Positions 1-11,916 of a DNA stretch of 64,000 nt are shown here, one piece after another. The DNA lies in assembly GCF_028453695.1 (NCBI RefSeq), contig NC_135773.1:10540001-10604000 (forward strand). The letters run 5' to 3'. Each line of letters starts with the position of its first letter. The first letter of the stretch is position 1. The notes beneath the pieces are model-generated. The model saw only the letters and a program-made list of their open reading frames with translations. It was not told the origin of the DNA and did no database searches. The DNA is from Augochlora pura. Lineage: Eukaryota; Arthropoda; Insecta; Hymenoptera; Halictidae. Made by a program: the position numbers and the translations under genes.

Positions 1-319
1 CAAAATGCAAGGTACAAAAGTGTTTAGTGAAGGCCGTGATAACGAATCTTCTGATAGTGACGTGTTTATGCCAGTTGCAAAGCGAATAAGGTATCTATAA
101 ACGTAAATAAATATCTATAAACGTAAAAGCATTAGAGTTTACTTCCTCAACTCCAGTATCGCGTAAAATTGACTATATCACAGGTATTGCGGGCATCTAT
201 TATACATTTCGCATCGTATTGCGACTGTTTAGAAACATCAGTCTGGTCTGTTTAGCGCCCGTTGATGCGGACCGCTCGGGCCCGAGTTTCGTCGAGCTAA
301 ATGGCACGGGAAGGGGTTA
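1..319 (-). mobile_element. End of a TTAA-type (piggyBac-like) element, longer relative of the 22.5 and 33.4 kb miniature copies
   Basis: From about 207 to 319 the sequence is the reverse complement of the left part of the miniature elements at 22484 and 33397. It shares the segment with GCGGACCGCT and CGGGCCCGAG, and it ends in CACGGGAAGGGGTTAA, the same terminal repeat and TTAA target. Left of about 207 the similarity stops and the internal GAGTC palindrome units of the short copies are absent. This copy is therefore either a longer parent-type element or a differently deleted one. The other end lies outside the window. TTAA targets with CCC-starting terminal repeats are typical of the piggyBac superfamily; the assignment is inference because no transposase is visible. 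Confidence 0.55.
2..100 (+). pseudogene. C-terminal tail of an unidentified ORF, possibly transposon-derived
   Basis: A reading frame open from the window edge ends at a TAA at 98-100. Its last residues are acidic then basic (NESSDSDVFMPVAKRIRYL). It lies about 200 bp inside a TTAA-type terminal repeat and reads toward it, which is where the 3' end of an element-encoded gene would sit. The acidic/serine-rich character recalls the poorly conserved ends of piggyBac-like transposases, but no catalytic residue or Cys-rich domain is visible. A 16-bp direct repeat (TATCTATAAACGTAAA) follows at 91-106 and 112-127. It could equally be a host exon end or chance. Confidence 0.25.
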
Positions 320-819
320 AGATAAGCTCACCACAATTTCAACAATCTGAAAATAAAAAACGGGAGACTGGTCATTGCACCTGATAGGAGATACTGTTTT
401 AAACGCTTCTTTTCATTCATATTGACAATTATCTTATTTTTCGAATCTCACCTCTACCAAAATCTCCTTCGAACATCATCCCGTATACTAATCCTTTCAT
501 CTTCTCAGAGAAACTTAAGTAGTTTGGTCCATCGTTGAAAAAAAGTTATGTTGTATCGACGTGATTACATCGCGTCGTGTCGGCACTACTATGTCACTTC
601 AGTTTGTCGGCTGTCTAGGGGGTAGCATGTGGGGATCCAAGGGAAGCCGCTGTAACGCCGGCGAATGGAAACACTGGTCACCAGGTGAAGACGACGACAA
701 AACGGACGAGCGTCTTGATCGCTGTCGTCGGTGGTAATCACGCCCACGTTCGTTCGAACACGGCAGTCACGTTCCCAGAAACATTCGATGCTCACGTGTT
801 GTTCACGGGTTTGTTCCAG
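320..819. other. Non-coding stretch upstream of the first exon
   Basis: AT-rich to about 550, then a more CpG-rich part leading into the exon at 820. Open frames on both strands overlap here but none has a start, splice border and composition that together support a gene. The last bases before 820 (TTGTTCCAG) form a usable splice acceptor, so this is probably intron. A second acceptor-like TTCCCAG ends at 778. Confidence 0.5.
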
Positions 820-961
820 AAACAATGCGAACGTCGATGCCCCGCCCGTCGTCGTCCCGCCGCCGAAGAAAGAGCCGCACGAAAACATCGCCCGAATAGC
901 GAAGCGGTACCTCGACGACAACATGCAGCAGGCGTGGATCAATCCCCGGCTAATATCAATG
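820..961 (+). CDS. Internal coding exon, unrecognised protein (probably the same gene as 48976-52268)
   Basis: This exon of 142 nt enters with one base completing a split codon and then has 47 codons. It starts after the acceptor TTGTTCCAG and ends ATG|GTGAGT, a near-consensus donor, in phase 0. It encodes a Pro/Val-rich segment (APPVVVPPPKKEP) followed by a probably helical part (HENIARIAKRYLDDN) and then MQQAWINPRLISM. Codons are GC-rich at third positions like the exons at 49 and 51 kb. The next well-supported plus-strand exon, at 48976, begins in phase 0, so a join keeps the frame across about 48 kb of intron. That join is inference: another exon may lie between, or this may be a different gene. 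Upstream exons must lie before the window. No domain or membrane segment is seen. Confidence 0.6.
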
Positions 962-2756
962 GTGAGTGTATATAAATGCGGTGATTATACGGCGCGTTAG
1001 GCGAAGCCGGCGTTCTCACGTTCGCGCCGCGTGATATCTATTATCCTTGCGGGAACACGGGTACGCGGTACCTGTAATTTCAGCCGGACAACAAATTAGT
1101 CCGCCCGACGGGAAGCTCTCGAAATCCCTCGCAGACGGTGGAATATCGCGTGAATCGACTCGACGGAAACTATCGCACGGTTCCGGGGAATGAAATTACA
1201 ATACCTCGGCGAAATTTTCAGCGGCGCGCCCCGGGTCCGTCATTCCAACTCGCCCCGTCGTTTCATCGCGTGGAATTCCATTGAATTTCTGCTCTTGGAC
1301 ACCTAGGATTTCGTTTATTAATCCGGTCTATCTCGCACTTTCTATCTCCGGGGGCTTCCCGGAAACGTTTCAAATCTCCGAACATTCCGTTCGGACTAAC
1401 GAGTTGCAGGCATTGTGTCGTATCGGTTCACGAGGATGCAAGGCTTTGATGAAGACAAATAAGCATTCTAGAAATTATGAAACCAGATTTTTGGGATATA
1501 TGTGTAGTTCCTATATTACATAGAGAACACCTACAAGTCTTCTTCTTATTACATATCGCACTTAATAAAATTGTCCTCCCTAACTCATCTGTAACATTTT
1601 TTGGCAAACCTAAATTTTATATTTGGCCCTTCATATTTTTCTTCAAGCATTGGTCCCGTCGTTTCATTTAAATAGTCTCTCTTCTTCCTGGTGCACCTTT
1701 CATTACTACTATCTTTCTGTGACTATTCGTATAATTCTTCTCTGAATCCGCCCGATTTTCTGAATACTGTCCTTGGTACTATCCTTTATTCTTCTTTAGA
1801 ACAACTATTCCCTTATATATACTTTCTGCTATTTCGATGTCGTCTATGCAGACGTCGTCTATGCCATTCATGTCGCCTACGATCGGTGCGTCGCCAGGTA
1901 ATGCACCTGACCTCGATCGCGAGCTTGTTCTTCCGAACGGGTGGGCCCAGGACGAATTGGTGTAGGCGTTTCGAATATCCGCGGAACAGTACCGCGGCCG
2001 TTCTCGGACGAGTTCATTAGAGCCAGCGTAGCTGGTTGCCGAGGTTAAGACGTCTAATCGGTCGCGTGCGGCTTGTAATGCGACCCTATCTATCCGCGGC
2101 CGCGCGGACTGCCGATTGATCGGTGCGAGATAAAGAACTGGTCGGCCGAGAATCGGCCTTGGACAGTCATTGCTAATAGCGAATTGCTGTCGGTGAACGC
2201 TGCCGGGACAATGCGTTCGATTCCGCTCGCTGTCCGGCGTGACGCGCGACCAATGGCCAAAAAAGAGAGGAAGATTCGATCGGGAAAAATTCGGCGGAAA
2301 AATTCGCTGGAACGCTGGGAAACTCGCCGCGCCGCTTGTCCGCGGATAGTTATTGAAATTCCGCCTTGCCCCGATCCATTTTGCACGGGGATGTATTCGG
2401 ATCACGGCGCGCGGCACGGCATACGGCACGCTCGCCGAGCCGTGTTATATCGGTGTTCACGGCAGATTGGCGACCGCGCCGCGGACCCCGGCTGCAGACA
2501 GGTAGAACGGCCGGCCGAGTCATTAAGCGAGCCAATAACAAACTCGTGATCCACATAACCCTTCGTTATGTCCGCGACCGCTATTAGCCTATGGGGGCCG
2601 GCAATCATCCGGCCGCGCCGCGTCGAGCGCCGAGCCGTGCGCGCCGGCTACGACGAGTCGTTTCGTAACGCGCTGGGACGCGGCGCGAACTCGTTATTTT
2701 CTTTTCCTTCTTCCTGCCCGAGTCTCGGAGATTTATTCTCCCCCTTTTCTCTCCCC

Positions 2757-2778
2757 CTCTCTCTCTCTCTCTTTTTTT
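2757..2778 (+). repeat. (CT)n microsatellite
   Basis: Eleven CT units within a longer pyrimidine-rich run (about 2740-2830), followed by a T-run. Confidence 0.9.
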
Positions 2779-5700
2779 TATGCTCCCGCTTCTTTTTCTC
2801 TCCCGTCCGTTCGGTTTTCTTCTTTTTCATTCTCTCGCCACGACCTTACGTAACGTCTTCGACGAGTTTCCCCGCGCGCTGCGACGATAATTCGATCTGC
2901 CAGCCCGGTGCACACCTGCGTGCTCGCCGCACAATGGCGTAATCGAGTGCATCGTTCCCGGTGATGCCTCCTCGAGCCGACACGGAATTCTACTTCGAGT
3001 GGCACTGGGCATGGTAGGTCTTGATTCGGTGTGGGAAATGCTTGGCAGGTGAGGGACGTCGGCTAGATACCTTGATTGGTGGATTGTTCCGATGAAATCG
3101 AAGACTTTTGGTATTGGATGGAGCTGGCAGCGGGCGCCGATAGTCACTGGAGGTAGGGTTGCAAGAAAACCAAAGATCGGGGTGAAGCGTTTGGTACAAG
3201 TTATTCCTTAGAATGCCGAGCTACTTGTTCGACGCTTACGCCGTTTTTGCAGACCAGTAGCTTTGGAAAAAGTTTGAGGATATTCGTGTAACATTTTTTT
3301 CAGTGTCATCAACTTCAGTTTGGGGCAAACTAAACTCACGTGTTATACTTAAACAGAAAATTACAACAGAGTATGTTTTTCATCGTATTGGAAAAATCAG
3401 AACAAGAGATGAACATTCAGTAATCAAATGCGATTTTCTCGGAACTGTATTTTATCAAATGTTGTGCTTAATATCTGAAAATTTAATGATCCGATTCGAA
3501 TGAGGCATATTGGCATCGCGAATGAATGCATTGATATTTGAAAAAAATTCAAAACCCGATGAATTCTTCCCCGAAATGCGACATTTTATTACGTTAATAT
3601 AATTAATTCTTGTTTGAATCATAAATGGAACATTTATATAAATATCCCGAGCTTGCAAATTACGTCTAAGACTCACGGTCACTGGTCGACCTCGGATCGC
3701 TGCTAAACCCATCCATATCCGGAACACCCAAACATTCTTTTCCGTGGCGTATGCCCGACGCTCTGATCCACCGTCCGCGGATGAATAATAGAGAAACGAG
3801 AACGATGAGAGTTACATAAATTGCCGACGGTTGGTAGATAGGGAGCCAGTCGAGGCGACGTCGTTCCGTCGCCGCGCGGACGTAGCTGTCCATCACGGGA
3901 CACGAGACATCTCGTCTCCGTCGGGCAACGAGCTACACGGAAAATAATGAATATTACAATCCCGATGACTATTCGCGACGCTGTCGCGCATTTGTCAAAT
4001 CGGTTTCGAGCGGCGGTCTTCTCTCGACCCCGGGATATCGCAGCCGTGTATATCGCGGTTACGCTACTGTCGGTGCACTTGCGCTCCCGCTCCTGGCTCT
4101 TGCGAGAGCCCATGTGTTCACCAGCCCCGACAGGATTTACGATCGTTCCATGTTACTTATAGCTGGCGGCTTTATTAGCATGATCGGTCGCTCGGAGGAT
4201 AGATTATCCCGTGAAACCGGATCATCCTTCGGGCCGGCAATCCGATCGTCCGGCTGCTATGTGGCGCAGAAGGACCCGTTCCGAGTCGTACACGACAGTA
4301 GTCCTCTTCCGTCAGGACTCGACGATGCCATTTGTAATTTGCTACGAGGGTGCCTCGTTACGACCGGTTCTGAATTCCTACGATTCTCTTACTGCGAGCC
4401 GATACCTCGCCTCGTCGATACAGAGCCGCCTGCCTCTGTACCGGATCGTGATTTAGGGCCGTGTCTGAACACTTGCTGAAACAAATTGCGAGTGTGTTAC
4501 GTGCTAAATGTTACTTGAATCGAACAGGTAAGCGACATTGCTTTTTAAGGTTTGTGTTGATCCTTGAGCCGATTTGCGCTGGATCGAAACGGTATTTTCA
4601 TACACTCAACAATAAAAGAATTAAATCGAACGGATTTAGAGACAACTCCAATATATCGACAAGATAGCAATCTTCAAAGGAAGTTCCTTACTTTACTTGT
4701 TTTCAAGTTTCGCTTCATTTCACTTACTTGTTTTTCCATCGGTATAATCACATTATCAAAATGATAGCAGGAACCCTGTTGTAACATGTTGAAAATGTCC
4801 TCATTTTCTAATTATCCATTGGAAGGATACAAAGAAGGGTTTCAATAGCGAATTTTTATACAATTTTCATTTCTTCGTAAGTTATTTTACGATAATCGGA
4901 ATCAAGGAATAATTTCGTTGCGAAAACAATGAAACGAAAATGTCATTTTCTTAACAACCGCCCTTATTATCTGAACACTCGTGTTACACTCATTAGTTTG
5001 GATAACAGTGGTTCTGCTGTAAAAATCATTTACAGCATCGAACGCGTTAAATGAACAGCTTTTAAATGAAAAAATGTAACAATCTTTTATACGATCGATT
5101 AATCGAATTATTTGAAGTAAGACAATCAAATTCGCACGGTGTCGGCATTTCCCAAGCAAACGGCATACGCTAGCGGCGGCCACAGCCATGGGAATAAATC
5201 GTTTTCCTTGTGACCGGGACACGAACCAACTCATCGACGTTGCACAGTCGGTCGGGAACGAATGGAACGATATATATTTGCCGGGACGATTAATAGCGCG
5301 GCGAGGAAAGTTAATTAAGGAGCGGACGAAACAAGATTCATTCCCGGTCTCGTCAGCCATTTAATAATCTCGAAAATTCTGACGATTAGGAGGAGGTGTG
5401 CATACACCGGTCCCCGGGCTTGTCTCTACGTGTTCACGTACACACACCCGAGACGAGTTATCCCGTCTATCCGGGCGCGATTCCCCGAGTGCCCTGCACT
5501 CAGTTCCTCTAATAACAATAATAATAAGAAGGGATGGAGGCCCGTTTTAATCAGAGGGTCTGCCTGCCTGACGTGATTAACTCGAAGAGCCCAGGGAAGA
5601 CGGGAGGAGCCGGCGCCGCGTCAGGGGAGGAAAAAGGGAGAAAGACGGGGGGGAGTCGGCTGCTGTCATTTTCGGTGTTTATCATATCAACGAGGTGGGG

Positions 5701-7483
5701 ACGGGAGGAGGGGGTCTTCATTTCGTCGCCTCTGCCCGGCGAACCGGCGGCCCGGAATCTTGGATTTCACGGCCGATTTGTACCTTCTCCACCTACCACT
5801 TTCTCTTTTGCCGACCCTTTTCTCTCCTTTTTTTTTTTTACCTCGTTGCCCCCACTTCGCTACCGGCCAGCGATCTCACCCTCCCGCGATTATTACAACG
5901 AACGCTCTACCGGTGCCCTCTTTTATTTTCGTCCTGCCCGTTTTCCGGCAGCGCGATAGCACAAGTATTACATTATGTTAATGCACGGCCATTGGTTTTA
6001 TCGACACGCTCGTAAATCGTGAACGCGCGAGAACGGCCAGATGAGCGAAGCAAAAAACCGGCTAATTAAATCCTGTCTGACGAGTAAATTAAAAGGCGCG
6101 TCTTTTAAAGTAAGGTCTTCTTTAAACCTCCCTTTAATTTATTCTCGCGAAGAAGATGACCCGTGCCCGGCACGTTTGTTTTTGCCAACGGGTTGCTGTC
6201 GGTACTACCTACCTGCGCGGTTCTGGTATTGCACGTTTTTTAGTCAATTATATATTTTTGATAAGGTCAATACGAGTGCGGTATTCTTCTTTTCCAACAG
6301 TTCTTACGTGCAATCTTTGGTAATTTCAGCCCCCGTTTCCTATGTTTCGATTACGCTTGTCCTGTCCAATATTTGACCAATTATCGGACTTTACATCCTT
6401 CTGCCTTCGCCACTGTGTCGCTCTTATTGTTAACTGACTCTTTAATCCATTTTTTTCTTTTTCTAACCCCGGGCCTTATTCTAGTGTCTCATAATTCTAT
6501 TAACGTTCTTTTCCTTTTTATTTTGGACGCTATGTATAGTTTGGTCAAGATGCGAAGATCCTTAATAGCATCCCAAGGAAAAGTGAAACACTGTTATTTC
6601 GTGAATAGGATAGTTGGGGTACATGTCAATCGTAACTTGGAACTTACCTATTATTTGGTTACACGGTCGTGCCTACCCTTTCATTATCGATGGAGAAATC
6701 GCGTGGTATTTGTTCTACTATGTAACACAGGTTTATAGAAGTGCCATTTCATGTCTTGTGTTGTAAGAAACAAGAGAAAATTGGTTCCAACGCTGTATCT
6801 ACCGAACAATAAAACTGTAAGACTTGCGACGTTATGATACATTTACCGATTAACAGATTGAAGCAATCATTTCACATGACAGAACAGTTTCAAGATGAAA
6901 TAAAATTTTGTTCCTCCAGTATCCAAAAATGGTCTCATTCAATAAAAAAAAAAAAATGATTAAGATCGCATAAGTGCAAATCAACGAAGTTACGAAATTA
7001 ATTCTAGCACAAAGGGATCGAAGGCGTCCATAAAAGCTAGGAAACAGATTCGAGTTCGGGTTAACGATGACTGCTATAACAAAAGCTTCCTTTCCAATTA
7101 AAAATTTTTATTTTAGCACGAACGACCCTCGAAAAACGCACGCTGCAATTTCCGTGCGGGTTCGATACCGTCGCAACACGCCGGCGGCGGCGTCCGTGCG
7201 TTCGACATGCAAACACCGGCTTCCGGTGAAAAATAGTATTCACCGCGCTGAGCTTATGTTTTCGTGCGTAGATTGCGCGGGATCTGATCCGCGCCGGTAA
7301 TATTATGACCACGCAGCACGGTCTATTGTTCGCGATTTTACCGTCGACAAGTTTTTTCAAAAGAAGACCCAAAGATGAATGCCATTATACGTGCTATTCA
7401 AAACGACGGGAACGACGAGGACGAAGACGACGAGGAGGATGACGTCGACGAGAGCCTTCTCTCGATGGAGAGCACTGGTAGAA

Positions 7484-7532
7484 AGAGAGAGAGAGAGAGA
7501 GAGAGCGAGTGAGAGAGAGGGAGAGAGAGAAA
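7484..7532 (+). repeat. (GA)n microsatellite
   Basis: Interrupted GA repeat with GAGCGAGTGA and GGGA interruptions. It follows an acidic-codon-like GAC/GAG-rich stretch at about 7400-7455, which is probably also simple-sequence derived. Confidence 0.9.
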
Positions 7533-8930
7533 GATAGAAAGACAGGAGGGATTTTCCCTCGAAGACGTCGCTCTTCTTCCCGGAATTAAAGTCATGTCTA
7601 TGGGGTCTCGGCATTGAGAACGTCTCCGCTATTTCTCTTCTCCGAGCCCGCTGCCGCCTTACGTCTCGCGCTTTACTTTGGACGTCTAATTAACAAGGTT
7701 TTCCTGAGGGTTTTCAAGGCGTCTTGCTACCGACAAGCAACTTACGAAGCAGTAAATACCGTCGCACGGCAATCAGGCGACGTTCCTGCCCGCCCGTTCG
7801 CGACGTGTGCGCGAGCCGAGCCGCTCTCTTGTCGGGCACGAAAATTTTTCGATAGAATACCTTTCGATATTTCTTCGGTTAGGACTCGGCCGGAGGGAGA
7901 TCGGGCCACGAGGTTCGATGGCGCGGAAGAAACTGGTTTCTTCCGAGTCGAAAGAATCCGCCGAGTCACCCCGCGGAGAAATTACACCGGGCGTACGATG
8001 ACTTCTTAAGTAGTATCGCGCCGTCAGTCCTCTTACCGTTCCAAACCAGTCACTGCCATCGAGGGGATCGCCCCGTAACGTTCGACGAAATCGGTGAATA
8101 TCCTCCGCACGCTGAATATCCTCCTCCCCCGCCCCTTCAGGCCCTCGCTTCCTTTTCTCGCGTTATGTTTAACGATGAAACATTTATGAGATGTCTTTCG
8201 CTTTGGCGGCGATACTAATGGCCCTAACTGCTCATACCAGCGGACCCGGGACGCGAGCAATCAGGTTCAATATGTAATTACGGAGCCCCGTTGATTTCGA
8301 TATCCGAGAGCTCCGTTTCGAATGCCACTCGGTAGCGATCGTCTTTTGATGATGATGCTTCAAGTCGGAGATCGGTAAAATTTCACAAAAAAATCAATAG
8401 GCGTCACGCACCTCGAATAAAATGTGTTGGATAAGCGGCACAGGCTCGACCAATAAAATATTTTCATTTTATAAAATTTGTTATGTAAAAACATTCCGTT
8501 TTATTATTCCAATACGTGAAATCAAATATTTCCCCCTTGTACGTCCGCCGCGCGCGATAAAATGTTTCTATCTTATCAATGTGATGCACAGCAATACTAT
8601 TTCATATTATTAATCCGGTGCACAAAATTCGGGCGTTTCGTTTTTTTAGTCAAATTCATTTATCGTAAACGGGTCAAGATTCATTAATATACAAAGCAAT
8701 CGAAACGTTTTATGAAAACGATAATGGAAGTCAAAGAATCCTATTGACGATAATAAATCACCTCGGCTTATTAATTTGATACAATCGAATGTTACGGAAG
8801 ATCACGCGCACATAATTGAAAATAAAATGTTAGACGTTTCTAAAAGTTCTGTTTCGTTTTCTCTTAAGGGTTGAGTCAATTATAGGCAATGCTTGGATAC
8901 GATCAAATACATATAGTATACGTACAATCA

Positions 8931-8985
8931 ATAATTATACATACATATAAATATATGTATATATATATGTACATATATAAATAAT
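8931..8985. repeat. TA-rich simple sequence
   Basis: Alternating ATA/TAC/TATG units such as ATATATATGTACATATATAA; ordinary low-complexity DNA. Confidence 0.8.
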
Positions 8986-10385
8986 CGAATTTAATACGTG
9001 AATAAAAGCTTTCACGATTTCCTCTTTGTTATGTGCAACGACGCATTCCATCCGCAACGTTGCTTCGACGCAGGAAATTGTACGTGTATAGAAAATGTCG
9101 TTTTCAATAAAAGAATTAGCTTTCACGGCCATTCTTTCGGATGAAGATGAAAAGAAAGTAATATATCGCCGGGAGAGGCGTAAAAGAATGTGGATGCACA
9201 CAATGCTTTTGAAAAGAAAAAGTGGGGACGCATATCATACACTCTCTCTCGCTATTCAGTAGACGGTGGAGAGAAATTTATTAGTTATTTTCGAGTAAAC
9301 TTGCGCGTATGGTATATCACTTTCCAGAAAGTCAAAAAAGTCTGAATGAAACAAACATGCTTTGCCTAGAACGTTTTTGTATACGCGGATGGGGGTGTTC
9401 TCAAATATAGTTTCACTGTCACTTGGTTTTTCGTTTTATTCTTTGTGTAAATAAATCTTATAGCAGGAAGAATAACATTGCAGTATCAAGCCCCGTTTCT
9501 GTCGCCTAATTACATCCAGATGACGCATTATTGTAATTGACAAGTATCCACATTTCAACGTTCTAAAACGATAAAACGACTACGCTAAAACTGATGAACG
9601 GAACGTGACACAAGTGTTAAAGAGTCGCGTACGTTCGTACACAACGTGCATAGTTTGGAACGGTGCCCAAGTGCAGACAAATGGATCCAAACAAGTTTAG
9701 CCAATCGACTCGGAATTTCTATAGTACGAACCAGCGGATTCGACAATTTCAATAAAGTTATTTGTCTTGGTGAACATGAACTTGTACAAATTCATTTCGA
9801 GTCGCGACCGAGTAGTTCGCGGTACCGGCGCTCGCAGACTCGACGCAACAATTGTATTACGGTCTACACTGGTAATTTAACGAGCAATCTGCAGGAGTTG
9901 GTTAACGAGGAGCCAGCACTTGCGAGGCACTTGCACCGATCCCCGGCTGCTGCTGACTCATTTTCGGGGAAACTGCGATCGCGGCTGCGGAAAAGATTAA
10001 CTCGTATCGATCGTTCGCGGGCGAAGTCGGGGATTATACATAGAAGCAAACGTAGCCGCGCGTCGGGGACAGATAAGCGAGGAAGGATTGGCGGTCGGTT
10101 TAATATTCCGCTTTGTTCGCTTCATTAGCGTGGCACAAAAGTGGCTTAAAATAATTGAGTCTACGCCGGGTATAATGCCTATTCTGATGTTCCATTGTCG
10201 GCAGGCTCGGGTTCTTGATTCGCGCGGCGCGTTATCAATGGCTGCTTATTTCCTTCATTGTGATCGCGCGCGGGCCCCTTTGTTTTTGTTTAATTTTTCA
10301 CCCCTCGGATATCTTTCGACCACGTAGACGACGAACGCGTACGGACCTGCCCTCTGCCCCCCTCCGTCATCCCTACGGCATTCAC

Positions 10386-10425
10386 CCGCATCGCCGCGCC
10401 GCGCGCCGCGCGCCGCGCGCCGGGC
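10386..10425. repeat. GC-only simple repeat (CGCCGCGCGC type)
   Basis: About 40 bases almost wholly of G and C in short CGCGCC/CGCGCG units. The density of CpG shows there is little CpG loss at this site. Confidence 0.75.
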
Positions 10426-11896
10426 TGGACGAAAAATTCTGATTTATTATCGGCGGTTGCGTGCCTCGAGCTTCTTTTTTTTTGCACGCGCGCCGGCGAA
10501 CATTCTTCCACGGGATCTCGCGTCGAACCGGTCATTCGTCACGGACAATTCCTTAATCGCTCGGCTCGTTACACGCGAGAGCCTAGATGGAGACCTCCGC
10601 TCCAATTCGAAAAAAGAATAACGGACCGCTTTATTCGCGGCTGAACGGAAACTTCTGTCGTAATCGTTAGCGTCGGGGAACGCGATTCAATCGCCCCGGC
10701 TGCCGCGGAATTAAAAGGGTTGCGGCACCCTTCGCTTACGCGACGAGACTCCATTCGCGAAATCGCCGCTGCCTCCGCGAGATAAAGAAAAGAAACAGAG
10801 GCTGCTCGATGCGGAGAGAGCCGGCGAAGGAAGGGCGCTTCCCGAACCCTTAACGCGACCACTCGTCGTTCGATGGTAACGAGCACAGGTGAGGAGGGTT
10901 CGCGTCCCTTTTAACCCTGCTGCGGCCCTTCGTCGAGCATTCGAAATCACCGATCGAAATAAACTGTTGTCTTTCGGCTGGTCGATCTTCTCTATGCTTC
11001 GTTTAAGATATCTGCAGCTCTGGAATTTTTACCGCGAGAAATGTTACACTCGGCAACATGTTTGATAGTCGACTACATTATTCTGTCGTAAAGTTATTGG
11101 ACGTTAACGAGATGTAAATGAGCGTCGATTTCTTGTTTAATTCTCGAACGAACCTTTTTTATTCTTTGGCATAGGTAACATTGCGGTGTATCGAACGATA
11201 CAGTAAACTAGTTTTAATATTTATTTACATCGCCGGAAAAATTAAAAATACCGTTGGGTCTCTGGCAACTCCAGGGCGTTGTTTCATGGTTAAAATCCTC
11301 TACACAACTACATGTTATCTATTATTAGAAAGAATTCATGCATTCATAAACTCCATTACTGTACATTTTGATGTACAGTATATACATTACAGTATATACA
11401 TTTTGATGAATGTTTTAGAATTCTCGTAACAATTATTTCGAAAAAATTCCAGAAACACGTATCGCAGCGTTACGTCGCCTTACCGTTAAGAAAAAAAGCT
11501 GCCAGCAAAGCGCGGAATCGGAATCCCAAATTAAATAAAAGCGTTCATAAATTCTCGGCGAAGGGCGGCGGGGGGTGGGGCCGCGACGACGTACAAGTTT
11601 ACGGTTTCCCGCGCGAGGAGCAAATACACGAGGGCAGCAGTTTTAATTCCGTTGTTCAACCTTCCCCCATGGCCGCGACCTTCGTCTCCCACCCCATCTC
11701 TTTTTCATCCGCCAAACGTTTGTTCCAACCCCCGCCCCCTTTTTTTCCTTGTCTAATATTCTTATCCAGTGGCGCGATACCGCGGCTCGCGTTCGTCGCG
11801 CTTCTTCTGGTAATATCCGGCTACTTTCCCTCCATAAACCTCTAAGTTTATGGTAAATTGGCGGCGGATCCTTGCACCTTTTCCGGCTACGTTTCT

Positions 11897-11916
11897 CCCC
11901 CCCCCCCCCCCCCCCC
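11897..11916 (+). repeat. Poly-C tract, 20 bases
   Basis: Uninterrupted run of 20 C on the plus strand after GTTTCT; the longest of seven plus-strand poly-C tracts in the window. Confidence 0.95.

Larger units (their letters stand above)
962..8930. other. Intron-like DNA with CpG-rich patches
   Basis: No exon supported. CpG-rich patches at about 2040-2680, 4200-4450 and 5390-5960 alternate with AT-rich DNA; the many overlapping ORFs there on both strands reflect low stop-codon density in GC-rich DNA. Pyrimidine runs occur near 2750 and 5820, and an A-run lies near 6940. If the 820-961 exon belongs to the gene at 49 kb this is the 5' part of its giant intron. Confidence 0.5.

Noticed and set aside
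7375..7512. 45-codon acidic frame beginning MNAIIRAIQ
   Set aside because: Acidic then Arg/Glu run is explained by GAC/GAG and GA simple sequence; no splice support.
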